From the NCBI GenBank assembly GCA_963784805.1, contig CAWASR010000024.1, positions 1-64,000 on the forward strand: a stretch of 64,000 bases of DNA, in the 5' to 3' direction. The DNA comes from Roseiarcus sp963784805 (GTDB lineage: Bacteria; Pseudomonadota; Alphaproteobacteria; Rhizobiales; Beijerinckiaceae). Position 1 is the first letter of the stretch. Each line of letters opens with the position of its first letter. Made by a program: the position numbers and the translations under genes. Under the pieces are notes generated by a model. It saw only the letters and a list, made by a program, of their open reading frames with translations. It did no database searches and was not told the origin of the DNA. This document shows, in pieces, positions 59,770 through 64,000 of the stretch.

Positions 59770-59967
59770 TACCGGCTCGCACTGCCTCTCTCATCCATCG
59801 CTGACGTGTCGCGGTTCGCTTTCGGGGCCCAAGGCGAGCTCGGCGCCGTCAGCGCGCATCCGCGTCCATGCCTATAGCCTCCGCGGCCCGCGCCGCAAAC
59901 CTCCCATCGACGAAAATGCATTGGATGGCGCCGAGAAGGTGGCGAAAGCCCCGGCCCGCCTGAAGTT

Positions 59968-61206
59968 CTATCGCCGCCATTCCACCCTCAGCGCCTCAAG
60001 GCCGCGAAAGTGAAAGGCGTCGCGGACCCGCGGCGGCCCAGCGAGCCGCAATCCGGGCAGACGCTCAAAAAGGATCGGCAGCGCTGTCGCCATTTCGAGC
60101 CTCGCCAGCGGCGCGCCAACGCAGAAGTGGATTCCGGCGCCAAAGCTGACAATCGGATTGGGCGCCCTGCCGGGTTCGAAGGCGTCGGGCCGCGCAAAGC
60201 GCGCGGGATCGCGATTGGCGGCGCCGAGCAACAGGCCGACCTTCTGGCCCTTCCTTAGGCTGACCCCGGCATATTCGACATCTTCGAGCGCATAGCGGGT
60301 GAACAGATGCAGCGGCGGGTCGAGACGCAGCAATTCCTCAACGGTCGCAGCGGTGCTCTCTGCGGTCGCGAAGGCGCGGTCGCCATCGACGCCAAGTTCC
60401 AGCAACGTCTTCACGGCGTTGCCGATCGCGTTGACAGTCGCCTCGTGTCCTGCGTTGAGCAGCAGAATCGCGGTCGAGACCAGCTCGTCCTCGCTCAGCC
60501 TCCCGTCGTCGCTTTCCGCGATCAGAAGCTGGCTGATGAGATCGTCCCGAAAATCCGCGCGCCGCGCGCGAGCGTAACCGCGAATGAAGTCGGCGAACGC
60601 TTGCGAAGCCTCGGCCGCGCTCTCCTCGACCGCGCGCGTGACGCCGAATTGATACATCGCGACCATGCGGTGCGACCAGTCGAGAAGTTGGGGCGCCATC
60701 TCTTGCGGCACGCCGAGAAGATCGGCGATGACGGCTACAGGGATGGGCGCCGCGAACTCGGCGATCAGGTCTGCCGAGCCTGGTCGCGAGAAGGCGTCCA
60801 CCCGTTCGCGCGCCAGGGCTGCGATGCGGGGCCCGAGCTTTTCGATCTGTCGCGAGACGAAAGCGCGATTGACGAGATTGCGGAGCCTTGTGTGATGGGG
60901 CGGCTCCAGCTCTAGAAGCGAGCAGCGTTCGATCGCATCGAAGGGGGCGAGGTGGGGCGAGGGCTCCGCCCAGCCAAGCGCTTTGCGACTCATGACATGC
61001 AGAATCTGCCGTCCGAACCGGCGGTCGCGCAGCAGCGCCGAGACATCCGCGTAACGGGCGAAGCACCAGAAGCCATAATCCTCCCAAAAGAAAACCGGGG
61101 CCTCGGCCTGAATCGCGCCATATGCGCGATAGGGATCGTCGAAGAATTCCGAATCACGCGGACTAAGGGAGACACGGCGGCGCGCGGCGTCGATGATCGG
61201 CGTCAT
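59968..61206 (-). CDS. Cytochrome P450
   Basis: 412 residues from the ATG at 61206, the usual bacterial P450 length; the open frame extends ~200 codons further upstream but only through IS and low-complexity sequence. The I-helix has LLLNAGHEATVNAIGN, the K-helix ExxR lies in VEELLRLDPPLHLFTRYA, and the heme loop FGAGIHFCVGAPLAR places the Cys ligand at ~362. N-terminal SEFFDDPYRAYGAIQAEAPVFF and LLELEPPHHTRLRNLVNRAF are typical of soluble class I enzymes. No ferredoxin or reductase gene is adjacent; substrate unknown. Confidence 0.93.
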   Translation of the reverse strand: MTPIIDAARRRVSLSPRDSEFFDDPYRAYGAIQAEAPVFFWEDYGFWCFARYADVSALLRDRRFGRQILHVMSRKALGWAEPSPHLAPFDAIERCSLLELEPPHHTRLRNLVNRAFVSRQIEKLGPRIAALARERVDAFSRPGSADLIAEFAAPIPVAVIADLLGVPQEMAPQLLDWSHRMVAMYQFGVTRAVEESAAEASQAFADFIRGYARARRADFRDDLISQLLIAESDDGRLSEDELVSTAILLLNAGHEATVNAIGNAVKTLLELGVDGDRAFATAESTAATVEELLRLDPPLHLFTRYALEDVEYAGVSLRKGQKVGLLLGAANRDPARFARPDAFEPGRAPNPIVSFGAGIHFCVGAPLARLEMATALPILFERLPGLRLAGPPRVRDAFHFRGLEALRVEWRR

Positions 61207-61216
61207 GCCGGGCCTT

Positions 61217-61506
61217 CTAGCCGAGCGGATAGACCGCCTCAACGACATCGTTCCCGCCATTGGATCCTTCCTGGGCGGGACGGCGCGCAAGACGCTTGGA
61301 GGCGAGGGTTTCGAGCGCGACCGCGACGCGAGAGAGAGATCGTCGGCAAACGCCGCGGCGCCGACGCCGCGCAGGCGCGCCGGCTTCGCGCGCCGCGTTG
61401 ACTTGCGCCGCTCGGGCGCCAAGCCGACGCTTCTCAACCGCCGCTCCTGCTCGGCCCGCAAATAGATCAATATCGAGTCCGCCGGGCCCACCGTCTGCCG
61501 GACGCC
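61217..61506. other. Degenerate stretch between IS remnant and P450
   Basis: About 290 bases. A minus-strand frame ends in LASKRLARRPAQEGSNGGND-VVEAVYPLG, 11 bases before the P450 start, and may be the end of a gene truncated by the insertion, but I do not recognise it. The frame continuous with the P450 is Arg/Ser-rich and unlikely to be protein. Confidence 0.35.
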
Positions 61507-61843
61507 GACCCAAGCCACGAAGCACCGCCGGAACGCCTCAGCGTCGAGCGTGGCTCGGCGTGCCGTTGACGAACGGAAGGAATCGCCGCAGCAGGGCGAG
61601 CTTCTTCTGGCCGAAACGCGCGATGTCGGAGAAACCCTTCGCGCCGGCCGGAACCGCCAGCAGCGACAAGAGCAGGATCTCGTCGAGCCGATAGGCCACC
61701 TTTCCAGGCTGCCGACGGTCGGGCATATCCTTGAAACGATCCAGGAAAACCGTCGTCTCAAAACCCGCCGCCGCCATCGCCTCAAAAGCGTCCATCGTCG
61801 TCCTTCCGCCAATCGAATCAACGGAAATCGACAAATTCAGCAC
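61507..61843 (-). mobile_element. ISAs1-family transposase remnant
   Basis: Minus-strand reading from 61795 gives MDAFEAMAAAGFETTVFLDRFKDMPDRRQPGKVAYRLDEILLLSLLAVPAGAKGFSDIARFGQKKLALLRRFLPFVNGTPSH, the N-terminal DDE-associated domain of ISAs1 transposases. A frame change near 61551 then gives LDAEAFRRCFVAWV, also from that family, after which similarity stops. The catalytic DDE domain is gone and no terminal inverted repeats were found, so the element is dead. Confidence 0.75.
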
Positions 61844-62056
61844 TTTGCGCGTTTGTCACGAACTTCTTCACCCGATCGCCTCCGTCCGGGTGAATTTGGG
61901 TTGACATAGTTCAATCAGCACCCCAATTGATGCACTATTAGCTCATTATTGTGGCGGGAGCGATTGCGCATCCGCGAGACTTGGGTTGCGCGATCTTTTG
62001 CTCTGCTCGGTGACTGTCCGTCGTCGCGCGTTTTGCGTCGCCGAACGGGGGGCAAC

Positions 62057-62857
62057 ATGACATCTGATCGGAAGTTGCCTTCGACCAAATTCAAATGTCT
62101 CCCGCCGAAGTCAAGCGGTCCCTCGTCATCGCGGGTGTTGGCGACCCGGCGTCTTTCGGGACCATCCCCGGCGGCGGGCTGGGTCGCCCGGCTTGCCTCC
62201 ACAAAGGCCCGCGCGCCGACCCTGCGGGTATTGGCCGCCGTCTGGTTTCTTCTCCTCCTCGCAGCCTCGTTCAGCACGGTTGAAGGCTCCATTGCGGACA
62301 TCGAGGCCGGCCGGACCAGCTTGGGCGACGCATGGCCGGCTCTGCTTTCTCGAGGATGCCTCTTTGCTTTTTATGCAGTAGTTTTTTGTATAATCACTCT
62401 CCGGCCTGAGCCGATCAACCGGGCCAGGGGGTTGGCCCCGGTCCTAATCACCTTCGCCGGCACATATGGCGCGTGGCTCATTCCCTTGCTGCCGCGAGGT
62501 CCGGAACTCCCCTCGCTCGCCGTGGCGTCGGCGGCGATCCTCCTCGTCAGCGGAACGCTGACGGTCTATACGCTGCTGTACCTGGGCCGGTCGTTCAGCC
62601 TGTTGCCCCAGGCGCGCAAACTCGTCACCAGCGGCCCCTATGGCATTGTCCGACATCCGCTGTACCTCCTCGAGGAGGCAGCGATTGTTGGCGTCCTGTT
62701 GCAATATGCCTGGTTCGCGGCGCTGCCTTTCCTGGCGCTGCACGTGAGCCTGCAGATCCGGCGGATGCAGTTGGAGGAAAAGATCCTTCTAAAAGCCTTT
62801 CCGGAATATGCGGCGTACGAGCAACGCACCGCGCGTCTCATCCCTGGCGTCTGGTGA
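62057..62857 (+). CDS. Isoprenylcysteine carboxyl methyltransferase-like membrane methyltransferase
   Basis: 266 residues from the ATG at 62057 (GGGGGGC upstream). A basic ~45-residue N-terminus precedes about five hydrophobic helices: AAVWFLLLLAASFS, LFAFYAVVFCIITL, LITFAGTYGAWLIPLLP, AAILLVSGTLTVYTLLYLG. The ICMT/PEMT methyl-donor motif follows: LVTSGPYGIVRHPLYLLEEAAIVGVLLQ, with LEEKILLKAFPEYAAYEQRTARLIPGVW at the end. It would use S-adenosylmethionine on a lipid-soluble or membrane substrate; the substrate is not known in bacteria. Confidence 0.85.
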   Translation: MTSDRKLPSTKFKCLPPKSSGPSSSRVLATRRLSGPSPAAGWVARLASTKARAPTLRVLAAVWFLLLLAASFSTVEGSIADIEAGRTSLGDAWPALLSRGCLFAFYAVVFCIITLRPEPINRARGLAPVLITFAGTYGAWLIPLLPRGPELPSLAVASAAILLVSGTLTVYTLLYLGRSFSLLPQARKLVTSGPYGIVRHPLYLLEEAAIVGVLLQYAWFAALPFLALHVSLQIRRMQLEEKILLKAFPEYAAYEQRTARLIPGVW

Positions 62858-63399
62858 CGTCGTCGCATCGCGCCAAAAGGCCCCCGCTTCCCGAGGCTTT
62901 GGCGGATGGTCGATCCAGAGCGAAGCTTCCGGACCATCTCGCCAAGAAGCTGCTGCCGGATCGGAATGGCGGCACGCCCGACAATCGCCCGCGCCGCCAG
63001 GCTGACGGGCTGTCATGGGGTTCCGAGACTGCGCTCGATGCTGACATCATGTTCGCATTGGTCGGGCTGAATACTGACGGAGCCCGGGAATTTGAATCGG
63101 TGCGACAAAATGTCGCAATTGTGAACGGGCGTTAATTGATTATGTTCATAGTATTGCGAACAACCCGGGACCGACCGCCCTAGGGTTTATATAAAAGATG
63201 CTGAAGAATTATTGAAAGGTTGTTGTTGTAACGTTCTGTGATATTTCAAGCGTCTCTGCGGCAAATAGCGATAATCAAGCTGATGAGACTGTCTATATAT
63301 TGAGTGATAATGTTAGAGAGCCGCGATTCAAACAACTCAATTTTCGGTCATGCGCCCATAGGGCGCCCTTTATCCAAGGGGGGCCCTGTGGTCGCGATA
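62858..63399. other. AT-rich upstream region of the Flp pilin gene
   Basis: About 540 bases without a supported gene. From ~63110 to 63330 the DNA is clearly more AT-rich than the rest of the window (for example TATATAAAAGATGCTGAAGA-like sequence and long T/A runs), which fits a strong or silenced promoter region for the pilus operon. GGGCGCCC and GGGGGCCC form small GC hairpins just before the tandem repeat. Confidence 0.5.
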
Positions 63400-63434
63400 A
63401 AAGAATAAAGAATAAAGAATAAAGAATAAAGAAT
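63400..63434 (+). repeat. Heptanucleotide tandem repeat (AAAGAAT)x5
   Basis: Five perfect copies of AAAGAAT, ending exactly where the ribosome binding site AAGGAG (63435-63440) of the Flp pilin gene begins. The repeat lies in the untranslated leader, so slippage would alter spacing or structure ahead of the ribosome site, not the reading frame. Confidence 0.9.
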
Positions 63435-63446
63435 AAGGAGACTAAA

Positions 63447-63698
63447 ATGCGTACGATACATAAAACTTTGGTTCCCGTTGCCTTTGAGGATGGGATGTTC
63501 GCTGGCATGCGCGCTCGCAGCAAGAGGGTGGCGCGCTGGCTGTCGGTCGAGTCCGAAAGCGGGGTCACCGCGATCGAATATGGGCTGATCGCCGCGCTGA
63601 TTGCCGTTTTTATCATTGCTTCCGTGACAATTGTCGGATCCGAGCTGGCGGTAGTTTTCACGAAGCATTTCAACTGCACTTCAGTGCCTCCTGATTAA
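63447..63698 (+). CDS. Flp/Fap-type pilin
   Basis: 83 residues; AAGGAG lies six bases upstream of the ATG. A long leader (MRTIHKTLVPVAFEDGMFAG then RARSKRVARWLSVESES) ends at the prepilin cleavage site G-VTAIEYGLIAALIAVFIIASVTIVG, with the Flp motif of Glu and Tyr at mature positions 5 and 6. The leader of ~39 residues is longer than the typical ~20. The polypeptide is the major subunit of Tad pili used for surface attachment. The prepilin peptidase gene begins 78 bases downstream. Confidence 0.9.
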   Translation: MRTIHKTLVPVAFEDGMFAGMRARSKRVARWLSVESESGVTAIEYGLIAALIAVFIIASVTIVGSELAVVFTKHFNCTSVPPD

Positions 63699-63776
63699 GG
63701 GTTGTGACCGAGCGGCTGACCACCGGAAGGAGCGGTTTTACCAGCAGGCGGCGTAGCAAGACTGGAGTGGCTCGGA

Positions 63777-64000
63777 ATGGGCTTTTATCTTCCCATTCAA
63801 ATGGCGTCTTGGCTCGCCACCTTGGTTGTGCTCGCCATCTCCGCCGGAATGGACGTGAGAGACAGGCGGATCCCGAACGAGCTGGTCGCGGCGGTCGCCG
63901 CAATCGGCTTGGCCCAGGGCCTGATCTCGAGGCCCGGGGCGCTCTGGCTTAGCGTCGTTTTCGCCGCCGCCGCGTTTCTGGGACTCGGGATCCTCTCCCA
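63777..64000 (+). CDS. cpaA: Prepilin peptidase CpaA/TadV (partial, runs off the window)
   Basis: 74 codons are visible from the ATG at 63777 (GGAG nine bases upstream). The first helix (MASWLATLVVLAISAGMD) is followed by the A24 peptidase motif AGMDVRDRRIPNELV with the first catalytic Asp, then a second hydrophobic stretch (AAVAAIGLAQGLI) and a third (LSVVFAAAAFLGLGIL). This enzyme cleaves the Flp leader and, in the Tad system, lies directly after the pilin gene. The second catalytic Asp would be beyond the window edge. Confidence 0.85.
   Translation, partial: MGFYLPIQMASWLATLVVLAISAGMDVRDRRIPNELVAAVAAIGLAQGLISRPGALWLSVVFAAAAFLGLGILS

Noticed and set aside
61207..61821. N-terminal ~200-codon extension of the P450 frame
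   Set aside because: It consists of IS remnant and low-complexity sequence; the P450 fold begins at the ATG at 61206, which gives the normal length.
63400..63434. Tandem heptamer as a CRISPR array or iteron origin
   Set aside because: The units are directly adjacent 7-mers without spacers, and no cas or replication gene is near.

Overview
The window is GC-rich, densely packed DNA from an alphaproteobacterium, most likely of the Hyphomicrobiales (Rhizobiales). Three things point there: a NepR/EcfG general-stress module with GGAAC-N16/17-GTT promoters, the protein families present (DUF3309, DUF1328, DUF883, DUF4105, DUF3141), and Rhizobiales-style palindromic intergenic repeats. Genus cannot be fixed from this sequence; a Beijerinckiaceae-like bacterium is only a guess.

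Layout. 0.1-6.7 kb is a stress-response neighbourhood: a Crp/Fnr regulator, a HisKA_2/HWE-type kinase, csbD, yjbQ, DUF3309, DUF883, an AI-2E-type exporter, ecfG, nepR and DUF1328. Five promoter matches to the EcfG consensus tie most of these together. 7.0-9.6 kb holds cspA, a frameshifted small gene, rhaM and a secreted TIM-barrel-like protein. 9.7-21.4 kb is a protocatechuate 4,5-cleavage locus: ligC, ligB, ligA, ligI, ligK, ligJ and a solute-binding protein on the minus strand, diverging from an NAD(P)-dependent oxidoreductase and a five-gene branched-chain-type ABC importer. 21.4-28.5 kb has DUF4105, tRNA-Thr(CGT), a short-chain dehydrogenase, an aldo/keto reductase, mtnA, an alpha-methylacyl-CoA racemase homologue and an MBL hydrolase. 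28.5-31.5 kb is a decaying region: remnants of ackA, fabI and DUF3141 surround an intact pta-like gene, next to one copy of a ~368-bp dispersed repeat and two REP-type palindromes.

31.5-37.5 kb carries an MFS drug-efflux gene and valine-catabolism genes (mmsA, isobutyryl-CoA dehydrogenase, mmsB). 37.6-40.1 kb has a His/Gly/Trp-rich secreted protein, anmK and pduO. 40.4-44 kb is a small type VI secretion island: an orphan VgrG, a DUF6931 protein, and a divergent protein with a caspase-like His/Cys pattern that is a candidate cargo effector. 44-50.3 kb has malonyl-CoA decarboxylase, pseudouridine catabolism (psuG and psuK, split by a toxin-antitoxin remnant) and a pirin. The second repeat copy is at 50.5 kb. 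51-54.7 kb has a glycosyltransferase, an alpha/beta hydrolase, a YgjP-type metallopeptidase and cobU/cobP.

54.8-59.8 kb is a polysaccharide O-acetylation locus: one MBOAT acyltransferase followed by three tandem AlgJ/AlgX-like SGNH paralogues. 60-62.9 kb holds a cytochrome P450, an ISAs1 remnant and an ICMT-like methyltransferase. The window ends in the start of a Flp/Tad pilus locus, where the pilin gene has a five-copy heptanucleotide repeat abutting its ribosome binding site and the prepilin peptidase gene runs off the edge.
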